Shown: positions 47,923-60,230 of the stretch, one piece after another
How positions within the stretch are numbered: position 1 is the stretch's first letter
Layout: each line of letters begins with the position of its first letter
NCBI RefSeq assembly: GCF_009730915.1
Contig: NC_052477.1
Location: forward strand, 28,220,420 to 28,284,419
Direction of reading: 5' to 3'
From: Dioscorea cayenensis subsp. rotundata
Taxonomy: Eukaryota > Streptophyta > Magnoliopsida > Dioscoreales > Dioscoreaceae
DNA: 64,000 bases
The notes under the pieces: generated by a model
Databases searched by the model: none
What the model saw: the letters and a program-made list of their open reading frames with translations, nothing else
Told to the model about the DNA's origin: nothing
Position numbers and translations under genes: made by a program

Positions 47923-50403
47923 TTATTCTAATGACATATATAAACTTCAGTGATTGTTATGATTTTTTCCATTTGTTATTAGTGTTGTTGGGTAATGTTT
48001 TCAATTGATGAAAGAAGTGATGTTGAAGTTCAAGACTGTACTGTCTGTTGCATCTTTTGAAGCTAAGAAGTACCGTATCACTTGTTGATGGATTAAAGGT
48101 CTGGAAAGAGTGGACTTTATTTTTTTATTTTTTTTATTTTTGGACAGGAAATACTTATCCATGCCCTTGAACGGGTTCTTTTTACTTTTTTCTTAATTTT
48201 TGGGTTGACCCCATAAATCTTTAATCATTTATTTTGTTTTTAAAACATTGTAATTATCGCTCTTTGAAATACCAAAAAGTTTAATTATTATAAAAATATT
48301 TTAAATTTTGAATTCCTAAGCCATATTTATCTTTATTTAAAATTATAAGTATTTTTTTATATGATTTTAACACTTACTAATTTTATTTGAAATAGATAAT
48401 TTATTTAAGGCTGCACAAAACTGGTTAAACTAGACCATTTTGAATTGAAAATCCTAAATCAAATTTCTGAAAAAAAAAACTTTTTAATAATTGGTTTTTA
48501 AAAATCCAGGGACCATATAGAAAAGTCATAAATGTTGAGGGGGTACAATCACCTTCTACAGAAAAAAAAAAAAACATGCTTGGAAAATCAAAGGAAAATT
48601 TAAGTCCATGTGAAGCTAAGGAACAAGAAAGCACAAAAATGGTCCACTCTAACCATCTGAATCAGCTCCTTTCCTGTCTTTTTTTATTTTTATTTTTTTT
48701 ATTAAGGATATGGTTAATGATCCCCTATATGAATTCTCTCAATTCCCATTGGGCACCATTTCAAACATATCTAAATAAGTTAAACTGGACCGCTATATAC
48801 AATGTCAGGTCATGGCTTAACCAGCTTAGATCAATGGCCCACATTGAACATGGTCCTTGTTGATTCCCTTGCCAAAAGAAGTCCAGTTTTAATATAGTCA
48901 CACATGCAACCTGTGACAAAAAAAATATTCAAAAAATCTCTTTGGGTAAGTATATGATTTTAACCACCTTAGCTACATGGTCCACACTCCACACTGCACA
49001 TGGTTCACACCATCCCAAAAGGGGCGGGTCCAATTTTCTAGTCACACAAAAGATCATGTCTCCAGTCTGGTGGTGGTTTGTGATTCTGCAAGGATTTTTT
49101 TTTTTGTATTATCATTATGAACTCAGAGTGCATAGATGTAGAGTTACTGTCTCAATACACCTGTGCCCTCATTCTATATGAATTCAGATTTAAATCTGTC
49201 TCATAGGCAGAATACAAACACCTCATGTCATATATAAGTAAAAATATGGAACTTTGAGTTTCCAGAATTGGTTTAGGGTTTAGCCAGCTGAGATAAACGA
49301 TCCACACCTAACAGTGAACACAGTCCTCATGAACTGATTTCATGCAAAAAGAGGTCCAGTTTTGTTTCCTAGTCACACAAGGTTTGTAACCATGGTGATT
49401 AGAGTTGCAGATAACTACAGTTACTTTTATAGGGCATAAGTTGAAACAGTAAAACACAGCTCATGGTTTAGCCAGCTTGGATAAATAGATAACATTCAAT
49501 ATGGTCCTCACTAGTTGATTCCATGACAAAAGAGGTACAGTTTGCCGCACAGAAGCATAAAATTTAAGAGGGTCTTCATCTCAGAACATGAGAGTTTGGG
49601 ACCCCTGCATCTGATTATGTTGGTCAACTGGAAACTAAATTATTGATGTTGTGGTCCTCATTCAGCCAAAATATTGCAATATCTCCTCCAAGAATACTCT
49701 TTTTCTATAAAATTTTTACATTTAAAAAACATTATTTGTGTGAACTAATATTTTGGCCATTTTATAAAATCCGAAGCAGAATAAGTCCATTACTTTTCTA
49801 CTATTCATTTTCCGATCGACAACATCCTATGTGTCATCATGCAGGCAATAGTAAGGCCACAAAATCCCAAACAATGAGTGAAGCCAAGTCACCAATCAAG
49901 ACCATTTGATAAAATTAAACTTGATTGTCTAATTAAAAACATGCTGATGTAAATTGAATAATACAATCAAGAGAGACATTTTACAGTATATTAAAAAGCA
50001 CAAAGAAGGAATGTTAATGCATTATAGCAGGATGAATCAAGGAGGGCAAAAAGTAGCTGTGCAGTTCTAGTATATGACGAATGGTTCATTATAAATATGA
50101 ACACACCTCTCAATACATACCGTGTGGTTATCAGCGATCAGGCACCAGTCATGGACTATGAAATAATGAAGGCCTCATTGAGAAGTTTTTATGTCAGGTC
50201 TTGGAGCACATACTTCCGAACATAGAAGCTTTATCTCAATTTCCACAACAATTCTTAAAATGCAGATCTCGATAATATGGAACTGTGTATCAAAACAAAC
50301 AAAGCCATACAATGAATTCAATTGGTTATCGGGAAGCAGCAGAATGATGAGAAAGTAAACTTGGAAAAAATTGGCTATTCACTTACCTCTATCAACTATA
50401 GAG
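47923..50403. other. Intergenic region between the BPP-like gene and SUFC
   Basis: The two genes converge. About 200 bp after 47922 probably form the 3' UTR. 48811-49548 holds a degenerate long tandem repeat described separately. No other gene is supported. Confidence 0.5.
48811..49548. repeat. Degenerate tandem repeat, about four copies
   Basis: Related blocks occur at about 48811-48910, 48955-49055, 49272-49382 and 49464-49548. Each has, in the same order, GGTTTAGCCAGCT-like, GATAAA-GATCCACA-like, CACAGTCCTCATGAACTGATT-like, AAAAGAGGTCCAGTTTT-like and usually CTAGTCACACAA-like motifs. Copies have diverged strongly. The unit is not one I recognise. Confidence 0.6.
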
Positions 50404-53400
50404 TTATGCATTAGAAATCTCTGCATAACCCCCCTTCTCAACCAGTTTTGCGAGTGAACGGTCGCCTGTCCTTTTAATCACCCCATCTTGCTGAACACAT
50501 TCAAGGCAGAAAAAAAAAAAGTTATAATGTAAAATGAGGACTAATCTGGTTGGTTGGAGCTTAATAACAGTTCAAAGTCAAGTAGATGATTATGGATGAA
50601 TCCCTGTTGTTTCAATAATCATACTTCGGTTATTAATTAGATATTCCATTTCAGCATGGAAAATTACAAAATTGTCACACTAAAACAACCATCAAGTGAA
50701 ATAGTATGAATTGGATCTGAAATCACAAGTTACACAATTATCTAATGAAGTAATACCCTTCACTAAAAATGAAATCTTTCCGACTAACACCATGCAATAT
50801 TGTGGTAGATGTTTCAAAGATTTTGCTTACACTATAGGATTATACAACCACTGGAAATGTTTCACCAATCAAGCCATAATGACTGCAAAATTGAGCGAGT
50901 ATCATGCACTTATTTCTAATCAAAACAATGGATTCTGTCATATCTAACTTGCTATTCCTGTGGAAGAGGAAAACTCAGAAGACAAGTGGCAGATTCAAAT
51001 CCTACATGAAGGTATATGCAAGTCAAACTAGTGGGCAAAAATGCAACACCATGAACAAATGTGAAGTCCGCTTCTAAACTAGTAATATGTGTCTGAAATG
51101 CATGCATGTCACCCCTTGCTACGTAGCACCCTTTATTTCTATGAACTACAGCTACAAAAGCCGCAAGTCTCATATGAACTGGAAGAGCAGAGAAGACAAT
51201 TTATTGATTTGACAGCAAAATTTGACCAGTTGAAAAAGCAGTAAAGTGATTCAATGCTGTTTGGAATCTCTTACCATTATATGAACAAATCCAGGCTTGT
51301 TGATGAGGTCCAACAGAGTCGGGTAATGAGTAATCATCAAAATAGAATTCTTGGGAGTCATGAGGCCAAGAAGTGCTTTCGCAACATCTTGAAGAGCATC
51401 AACATCTAACCCAGAATCAATTTCATCTAAAATAGCCAAATCAGCCTCCAGTACCTGAGATGACATGGCAAATATGATACCAATAACACTTTCAGCATCA
51501 ATAGCAAAATTGGAGTAGAAAAAATACAGATACATGTGTAAAACAGATACCATCCTAAATTCTCCCAATTTGTTATGAACCTATAAGCATCAGTTTGCTA
51601 AAGGCACGGAAGTATGGTTTCTGTGCACTTACCCAAAGGCCCCATATAGCATAAAAAGCTTTATGAATGAAAACACAAAAAATAAAAAAAATTAAATAAA
51701 TCACAGCTGAAAACTTGAACTTTGGAGCCATACAGGAAAGTGGCTCACCTAGTTAGAATGGTTAAAAACATGCTTCTGTGTGCAAATAGAAAGTATATCG
51801 CAGCTTTTGAAAACAACAGGACAATTGCCAGAAGTAGAGCAAAAATCAAAGTGGCTCATTATCGACACAAATTATATGACCAACATTTATATTAATGATG
51901 AGACTGAATTTTTAAATGTTAGATGAAGATGAAGGGACTAATTGTATTTAAGGCCAATTTTCTTGAGATAAGCAGATTTTCAATAATAGTCAACCACAAT
52001 CAACACTACCACTACGGTTTCTAAATAAAAAAAGTAGACACTTTGGCCATGCAGATTCAAAGCAAAGAGTATCACATGGCAGCATGTATCACAGTGAAGT
52101 TGATTGTCCAATAATGACACCCTTCCTATCACTCATACTTTACATGTCCCTAGCTCGATTTAACCTCTGCCACCCAAACCACCTTTATCTTCTATTCGAA
52201 CATATCTTTTTGGTATTTGACTCCTACTCTACTCAATTATTCCAGCACCAAACGGTGATGCCCAAAGTCTAGACTTGCTATCTATGTCTCAACAGGACGC
52301 AGAAAAAATGGACTAAATGGGGAAAATGATAAAATACAGAAGAACAAAATAAAATAAAAAAAAGGCAGTATACGGATTAGAATTGATGTAAGAGAAAAAT
52401 GGCAAGATAAGTTTGATCACAAAATGCTCAGCTGCCTCCAAAGAGCACAGGTGATTGGCTTAATTGCACATCCAACCACTAGCAAAATCATCAGGGAATC
52501 CACAATAAAAAGTATACCTGCTATTCTACATAATGACCTTATAGCAAGAAAATTATCTAAAGAGTTGAAAGTAAGCTAGAAGAGTTTGATGGCATAAATT
52601 ATTAGTAGGGAAGAACCTTGTGGCAGAAATAAGAAGTACTATATTAGTGATGACTGAGTCAGAATTAATGAGAAAGCAAAGGCGCAAAATATGCATATTA
52701 AACAAATCAAGTGGATTCAATATTCATATTATAGAAGTTACAGATGAACACAAAACCACAAGAGAAATAAAAGCATCATATACATGATAGACATGAAATC
52801 ATACCGCAAGTTGCAGAATTTCATTTCGCTTCTTTTCACCTCCACTGAATCCTTCATTTACATTCCTATCTAAGAACCTTGGATCCATCTTCACAGCTTC
52901 GAGCTTGGGGAGTAAAAAATGAAAGAACTGCAAAAGAGAAAAAAAGGGTATAAAAAAGGTATAAACTTTGTGTTTGCAAACATAGATAGGCATATACAAG
53001 CTTTTGAAATATTTTAATAGTTCTTTTTTGAGCACATAGGATGTGATTTGATGTAGGGTATAAGCTCAATTGATGGAATTGCACTGCAGTTAAGAGTATG
53101 GCAGGTGATTTAGGTCACAAGTTTTAAATATTGTTACATACATGAGGAAGTTCCCAAAACAAAGTTGCTACAACCAACCAATATAAAACAAAGGTTATAT
53201 ATAACACACCTCAATAGGAGAAATTTCTGTTTTTTTTCGAGCATTATATGCCATGCGTAGAAAATCCATGTTGCTTACACCTGGTATCTCAACTGGAGAT
53301 TGGAAACTCATAAAGAGGCCAGCATGAGATCTTTCCTCTGGATCCATCTCAAGCAAATTCTCGCCTTTAAAGACAATATCACCCTTAGTTACCTCATAAT

Positions 53401-55606
53401 CTGGGTGACCAACAAGAACCTGTAAAAAATAAAATCCCACGAAGGGAAAACAAAAAAAGACAAAACAATTTGAGCAAAGAAATGGAGCAAGGTTACCTTC
53501 TCAACCTACTTCCAGAACTAAAACAAACCTCTAATCAAATAATTGGTGCAAATCAACATCCTTGTCTTTCACATGAGTATTCATCTTGTGTCCTTTCAGA
53601 AAAATTGTTACAGCACATCATGTATGAATCACATGCATTAATTTTATATTTTAATTGTAATATTATGCTCATCAAAGTGCAAACGACACCAGCATTCACA
53701 TGTTTGCACAACCAGTTTAGCTTCAGCAAAATAGAAAACCTTAAAAAAACTTTAGAGAGTTTAAAGTCTATATGAAACTAATCAACTGAGTTATGTGAGA
53801 GCTCCACCATTAAATACTTTCATTGAAGTTAACCTCCGAAATAAATTTCGAGGCATGGATAAGATTATGACTCAAAATCCATCGCCAGTGATCAATAATT
53901 TCATGTGTGAAATCTTGAAGTACAGTATGCGTGTCTTCCTTCTGTTTAACCTTAATGTGGGAATGGATAAGAAATTGTTGCAGAAACAAGACACAGTCCA
54001 TGGCAATGGGTTACAAAGCCAATTAAATAGAAAGATATTGAAACAACAGGAAGTATGAAAAATCAAGCATGTTTCAATCAACGACCTTGAATATGCTCTT
54101 AAAGGTTGGTCTAGGTTACCTCTTCTTGCTAGTCAAACATGCATTAGCTATGTTCAGACAAATTGCTTGATTCATTTATATCTAGATGATCACTTGTGCA
54201 AATTGCATAGATTGTTACCCAAATCATATTTTCTATTTCCTTGTGATCATTACACAATTAGGATTTAGTAGGTGTGAATACTAGTTCAGCAGAATATATC
54301 CGATCTATCAACAGTAACTTTCAAAGCCATGAATAATATACCTAGATAATGAAATCATATGTGTTAGCTTCAATGTTTGTCAAGGAAAAAGCACGATAGA
54401 GACCCAAATGCCATTTGTTCTACTCATAATTCTAATCCTAGCATATGCACGTAATGAATGGTGTCATACCAAACTGTTATGCAAAATGTAGGTGCACCGT
54501 GAATCTTAGTTCAGCCTGAAGCTCAGCGCCCCAAGAACTTGGAATTTAAATTAGGATAAGAGAACACCTCATTTCTGTCAGAGCACACTAGTGAGTTTAT
54601 CTTGATCATTATAAAGAACTCATCGCCCAATAGCAAGATCAAAATTCAAGACAAGCCCTACTAAGCACTATTACTTCACTATTACATCTAAATGATTCCT
54701 TCACTTAGAAAACTCTAATCACTAATAACATTAACACATCTTCACCATTCAATCACTTTCATCCAACTGCAGCAACGGCTCAACAAGATCTCCATGAGCT
54801 AAATATCATCAATTTTCTACAAGCAATCTGCACTGGAAAGTGATCATGGACCGATCTCAACTCTCAACACAACCTTACTTTGGCTCCGTAGCAGTAAACA
54901 GATTGTTTTTTTAATCATGTTAAATATTCCCGGATCAATTTACCAAAAAATAATAAACTACAACTAATGGATGCCCTTGAATTTGCTCCCAAAAGATAAA
55001 TTAATCAATAAAACCTAGTGCCACCTGAAATTAGCATGAAGTAATTCGAGTCTCCAACAATCAAACAGATGAAACTAGAACACAAAAAGCTAAACTCTGG
55101 ATTGAATTATAAACATTTCCATCAAATATTTCATCTTAAATCCTTAAAACAAGAAACTATACTAAACACAAGAGAACGATAACAAAAGTTCACCTTCGCA
55201 AAGGTACTTTTCCCGGATCCATTCCTCCCCATGATCGTATGAATCTGCCAAAATTCCATCAAAATAAGTCAACAGTATCAAAACAAATCGAGGGAAAAAG
55301 GGCGGGAGATACCTCGCCCTCATTGATAGTGAGATTGACGCCCTTGAGGATTTCCTTATCAGTGTCCTTAATCACAGCCCTAAGGTCGTTGACCTCAAGG
55401 AGCACGTTTGGGCTCTCCACCGGGAGGCCACCACCCTCCGCCGATGGGGAGTCGACGGCCACCGCCGCCTTCACTCCACGGCGGAGGCATCGCCGGAGAC
55501 GATGAGGGGTTGGGACGGTAATTAAGAAGGAGTTCGAGGGCGAAGTATGAGGAATCGATGGGGAGACGGCGAAGCGCGGCGCCGGAGAAGAGAACGCGAG
55601 AGCCAT
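50404..55606 (-). CDS. SUFC: Plastid SufC, ABC-type ATPase of Fe-S cluster assembly (ABCI6/NAP7)
   Basis: Six exons join in phase: 55313-55606, 55194-55244, 53210-53419, 52805-52927, 51275-51454 and 50404-50490, giving 314 residues. The N-terminus is Ser/Arg/Ala-rich and looks like a chloroplast transit peptide (about 1-55). Walker [10 protein letters not shown] is at 104-112, Q-loop FMSFQSP at 151-157, signature FSGGEKK at 212-218, Walker B LAILDEID at 232-239 and the switch histidine in ITHY at 267-270. The C-terminus [20 protein letters not shown] is diagnostic of SufC. SufC partners SufB and SufD as a scaffold for Fe-S clusters in plastids. It is divergently paired with the ATP synthase epsilon gene, 261 bp between start codons. 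Confidence 0.95.
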
Positions 55607-55867
55607 CGATTGCGGATGCGATGGTGGTGCTGGAATGGGTTTCGGGTCGTTTTATTGAGGATCCGAAACCCGTTATAGCTCCGGGTTTTGATCCGTTTTA
55701 ATTGGAATCCGAAACCCGCTAGCTCCGTCCGGGTTTTGACCCGTTTAAACTAGGATCCGAAACCCTCTGGCTTTAGATCCGACCCGATTAAATCGGGGAA
55801 AAAGAGGGCTTTGAAACCCTAATCGCAGAAGAAGAGGAAGAAGAGGAGAGGTTGGAGATTTGCGACG
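55607..55867. promoter_or_regulatory. Shared bidirectional promoter of SUFC and ATP synthase epsilon
   Basis: Only 261 bp separate two divergent start codons. Most of it is three tandem units of 46-48 bp (55637-55682, 55683-55730, 55731 to about 55778), each self-complementary: CGGGTTTTGATCC at the left and GGAATCCGAAACCCG at the right can form a hairpin. No TATA box is obvious, as is common for divergent housekeeping pairs. A related two-unit copy lies at 59839-59935. Confidence 0.75.
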
Positions 55868-56657
55868 ATGTCGTCGGCGGTGCCATTCTGGAGAGCGGCG
55901 GGGATGACCTACATAGGTTATAGCAACATGGTGGCCGGCGCGGTGCGGAAGTGCCTCAAGGAACCCTATCGCTCTGAGGCTGTCAACAGGGAAAAGGTTC
56001 ACTTCACAATCTCTAAGTGGTCTCAGGGGAAGCCTGAGAAACCAAGTATGTATTATTTTCATTTCAGCTTCGCTTCTTTTGATGTTTTTTGTTTGTGAAT
56101 TCCTGGGATTTGTGATTTTGGTTAATTTTGTGATTTCATATCTTTTGGGTTGATTTTTTTCTAGCGAATAGGTTTCTGGATATGGTGTATGTATAATGTT
56201 GGACATTCTTTCTGAGAAATAGCCTAATAACACTTGTTGAATAAAAGATATCTTAGAAAAAAAACACATTTTTTTTTTTAATGAAATGTGGCAAACTAGT
56301 GTTAGAGTAAATAAGATTTTATTATACAAGTTAGGATTTGGACTTGATGCATGCATTATATCGTATTATCGCATTTTGTATTAACTATTAAACATTTGAA
56401 GATTATTTTGCATGTTATTATGCACGTTTTTTTTTTTTCTAATGTCTTATTGTCTTCTATGATATTAATCTTTAGGATATTTTAAAATTTTAATACAAAT
56501 TAATCTTTAGTACAGCTATTTTTTATTTTTCAATTTTCTTTGGTAGTGACTTGGTGCGCCTAGTGTCAATCAGATGCGCGGCTGCGCCTAGGCCCCAAGA
56601 CCCCTTGCACCTAGATGCGCCTTATGCCTATGACAACCTTGATCATCACCATCATCA

Positions 56658-56706
<49 letters not shown>

Positions 56707-58429
56707 GACTCTTGTATTTTTCCCATGAGATCTATCTTGTATGCAGTGTATGTCATAGCCAATCGCTATTGCTGTCAGTATAGGGATTTTGATAGTTCTG
56801 TAAATAGCCAGATCATCTCTATCATCTATGTAACTTATGTGCTGTTGCAGTCCAATTAGCAGTGACTTTTTTAAATACTATGAACTTTTATCCTCTAGAT
56901 TCCCTTCCATCAATTGAATTATTTGGCTTGTTGGCAGTTTGATTACCTGCTGCTAATTTTTCTTCTGCTTCTGGTAGATCAAAAGGTAATCTCTCACAGT
57001 CTGCCAGAGAAGAAAGTTTTTTTTTAACTATAAGGAGGCACAAATAGGGTAATCTGATCCTGTCATCCCATTTTGACTTATAAACGAAAGATTACAGTAA
57101 GGCTGGCTTTTGAAGGTCGATATTATATATCATATGCCATTTGGATGATTTTGGCTATTCCAACCATGTTGTATGATTTGTTATAGGTCCAATATGCTTT
57201 GGTTGATTCAAACAACCTCTTGGAACTCTTAGAAATACTTGTCCCTCAAGAGTGATGATTTTCATGTTAGTCTCTCAAAGAGCTATCCGGGCTATGAGGT
57301 TGTCAAACTTTTTGTCTGATTTTTTTAATTAGTCAGTTTCTTGTTGGACATTGCCATATTTAGGTTGTCAATTTTTTTATTAATTAGAAGTCTGTTTATA
57401 AATTTATTAGTAAATAATCTTTGTTCACTTTTTGTTTCTCTTTTGAGCATCTGTTGTTTCCACCATATACTAATGTGAGTGCTATGGCAGTTTGTCTTGA
57501 GTTTGAAGCCGTAATTCTTATTGTCTCCCAATAGACAATTTCTTTCTCCACTGTATTAACAACCTAAATACTTGCAGAACTGGCTGTTGTCCTCGAGTCA
57601 GGTACACCAAATTTGAAGTCCCTTTAAGAACTCTATAACGGTAGATAGGGTTATTTGTCATGCTTAAGCTTGTATTATGTGAAGCTGTTCAACTGGCACC
57701 AATTAAGGTTTTTGAGACATGCAGATCTTGTGGGTAAAATGTAAATTCATCCAGAGTCAGATGGTCAGACACAGCAACAACAAATGCCTGTTATGAAGGC
57801 GCACCTTAGGGTGTTATAGTTCACCAAATGCCACTACTCAAGGTGCATACCAGCTAACCAATCATTTACCTAAACTAGGAGAGAACAATAACCTAAATTT
57901 TTTCAACTATAGCTAAAAATTTTGACTTGGTTACAATAGGTTCAATGACCTATAGGTCTATAATATCGGATCCAGCAGTGGTAAAAACTAATCAGGAGAG
58001 ACCTCTTTATACTACATAATTCAAGCACACTAACCAAGCCTTTCTTCAGCTAAGCTCTTAGGATTTTATTTGTCTGCATTCTTCCCAACTACATTTATGC
58101 GCATTACTATTTAACTTATGTGGTAGTTATATGACAATACATTTGAAATCTTCAAAGAGTAATTATGTGATGCTTTGGTTCTTGGTGAGAAATTACTGCA
58201 TTAATCATTGCTTTGGTCTTTTGTTACTGCTGCATTATTTCCTTCAGAATCAAATTCTGTGTTTTTGTTCAACTGAATATGTTCTGCTGTGGCATGCAGC
58301 TTATTATCTGGATTATAAGAAGGGGGTATCCTATGAAGTTGCTATTTGCTAATTATTTTAATTGATTTTATCTTGTCTAATTGCGTGCTTGTTTCATCAG
58401 GTACCCGCACGGACTCACCTGAAGAATGA
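55868..58429 (+). CDS. Mitochondrial ATP synthase epsilon subunit
   Basis: Two exons, 55868-56045 and 58401-58429, join to a 68-residue protein. It starts [20 protein letters not shown], has [20 protein letters not shown] and [11 protein letters not shown], then ends STRTDSPEE. These match the small epsilon subunit of the plant F1 part (about 70 residues), which belongs to the central stalk and has no cleaved presequence. The second exon has only 29 nt after a 2.36-kb intron; the donor CAA|GTATGT and acceptor CATCAG|GTACCC fit. The intron contains a long (ATT)n run. It shares its promoter with SUFC. Confidence 0.92.
56046..58400 (+). other. Large intron of the ATP synthase epsilon gene
   Basis: 2355 bp, AT-rich, no gene recognised. 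It holds (ATT)n at 56660-56706 and, just before it, a short GC-rich phrase GATGCGCGGCTGCGCCTAGG (about 56572-56591) that may be a small mobile-element remnant. Confidence 0.6.
56660..56706. repeat. (ATT)n microsatellite
   Basis: About 15 uninterrupted ATT units following a short (ATC)n run, inside the ATP synthase epsilon intron. Confidence 0.95.
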
Positions 58430-58832
58430 GACTGCATCAAGGCTCTATTTTGGTTTTATTCCTGTGATGATTTTGGTTCCAGGACTCCAACAATAATGAT
58501 GTGCTTGTTTGTCATATCTTGCCACATAGAGACAGTATGTTTTATCTACTATCATAACCATCCGCACAATGCTGTAGTTTGATCTCCAAACTTGTTTGAT
58601 TCATCAACAACTTTTTTAATGGTTGGAATGTTGGATGCTCTTCAAAGCAACAATCTTATCAATATAGAAGTTGAATCTGGGTAGCTATACCTTGATTTAT
58701 TTTGTCCATTTGTTAGAAGTGCAGACTACAGAGAGTTTGGAACAAGATAACCTGCTGTTTGATACTGGTCCACAATGTGCAACAGATTATTATGTTTCAA
58801 ATAACCAATAAGACTAGTGTTGGTCAATGTTG

Positions 58833-59514
58833 TCAGACCCGGACCGGTCTGATCGGTTTGACCGGAAAAACAGGGAACCGGCCATAAGGCTGGTTTAGTT
58901 ATATTTTTTAACCCGGCTTTAAAAAAACTTGGCCAAAATAAGGTGACTCGGCCGGTTTGCCCAGGAACCGGGTGACTCGGCTGGATTTAACGGGTTAGAA
59001 AAACAAGATTTTTAAACAACATGAGAGGAGAGGAGGTGAAAGGAGAAGTGCTGCAGTGAGAAGTGGCCGGCTAGAACAAGTGAGGAAGAAGAAAAAAGAA
59101 GAGAGAAAGTGAGAAAGAGAGAAAAAGAGAGTATATGTGCTTTTTGGTGAGTCCCGAGAAGAGCATTGGCCAAGGGAACATGATAACATTTTGGTTTTAT
59201 TTATATAGATATATATATATATATATATTTGCATTTCTAAAAAAAATCAACGACAGTAAAAATTAAAAATTAAAAATAATTATATTTCAGATATTTTAAA
59301 AATTATGAAAATATATATATAATTAAAATTTAAATATTATATTTTAAGTTTTTAAATTATTAAAATAAAAGTTATATTATTTATTATTATTAATTATTAT
59401 AATAGATTTTTTAATATTTTATTATTGACCCGGTTCAACTCCGGTTTGATCCGGTTGAACCCATCGACTCTTGATCCCTGGGCTTGGTCGGGTTAATGTT
59501 CGGACCGAGTCTGA
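58833..59514. mobile_element. Non-autonomous TIR element with CCGG-rich ends, hAT-like
   Basis: Left end TCAGACCCGGACCGGTCTGA and right end complement TCAGACTCGGTCCGAAC, with further CCGGTTTGACCGG / CCGGTTGAACCC motifs inward from both sides. The outer 8 bases CAATGTTG and CTACCTTG match at 5 of 8, a weak target duplication. The AT-rich centre includes a purine tract (GAAGAGAGAAAG) and has no transposase. Confidence 0.6.
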
Positions 59515-59720
59515 CTACCTTGGTGTTGTTTGATATAGTGAATAGGTTTTTCTGGACCAGTATGAAGAGGAGAAGGATCCACCAACTATGCATATTGAAG
59601 TAAATAACAATAACATAATGTTGTTGAACATTGTGGCTGGCCTTAACTCTTTTTAGTAAAGATGCATGCATGCATGCATGGAGCAAAAGAGGAACAGGAA
59701 GCACAGCTGTTGAATAAGAG

Positions 59721-59945
59721 GCATCACCGGCGATGAGGAGGGGTAGGGACGGTAATTAAGGAGGAGTTCTGTGGGAGAAGTATGAGAAAGCAACGGTGAG
59801 AAGAGGATGTGAGAACCATTGATTGGTGGTGCTGGAATGGGTTTCGGGTCATTTTTATTGGGGATCCGAAACCTGCTGGATCCGGGTTTTGATCCGTTTA
59901 AACTGGGATCCGAAACCTGCTGGATTTAGATCTGGCCCAAATGGA
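59721..59945 (-). pseudogene. SUFC: Truncated copy of SUFC exon 1 and its promoter
   Basis: Matches 55484-55790 in the same orientation with internal deletions. It includes the region around the SUFC start codon (minus-strand ATGGTTCTCACATCC, CTCCTTAATTACCGTCCC) and two of the three hairpin repeat units (59839-59883, 59884 to about 59935). The coding frame shifts and ends quickly; the rest of SUFC is absent. It sits about 1.3 kb beyond the end of the ATP synthase epsilon gene. Confidence 0.85.
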
Positions 59946-60123
59946 TTCGCATGGTATGGTCATCGAAGCCCAAAGCCCAAACCAAATCCCTCGTTTTTGG
60001 CCAGTACACCTTTTCACAACCACATTTTAAATTAATTAAAAAAATTAATATTCTGAAAATTATGTTAAATAGGCTTTAGAGAAATACATATACAGAGGAC
60101 TACATATACAGAGGATTGGTAAT

Positions 60124-60230
60124 CTAGGGGTGTCCCACAATAATCATTAGATCATTATCTAACGAGTTGTTGTTTTACATCTGACATCCATTAAATGAAT
60201 AATCTAACGGCTATTGTGGGGATGTACCAA
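60124..60230. mobile_element. Short MITE-like inverted repeat
   Basis: GGGGTGTCCCACAATAATCA at the left and the complement of GGTACATCCCCACAATAGCC at the right form an imperfect inverted repeat in about 107 bp, with TTAGAT next to both arms. Confidence 0.45.

Noticed and set aside
55745-56356. 203-residue minus-strand frame over the ATP synthase epsilon start
   Set aside because: It is antisense to a well-supported exon and intron, with no recognisable domain.
58995-59234. Ser/Leu-rich minus-strand frame as a signal-peptide protein
   Set aside because: It lies inside a TIR element, on the complement of a purine tract, with no homology.
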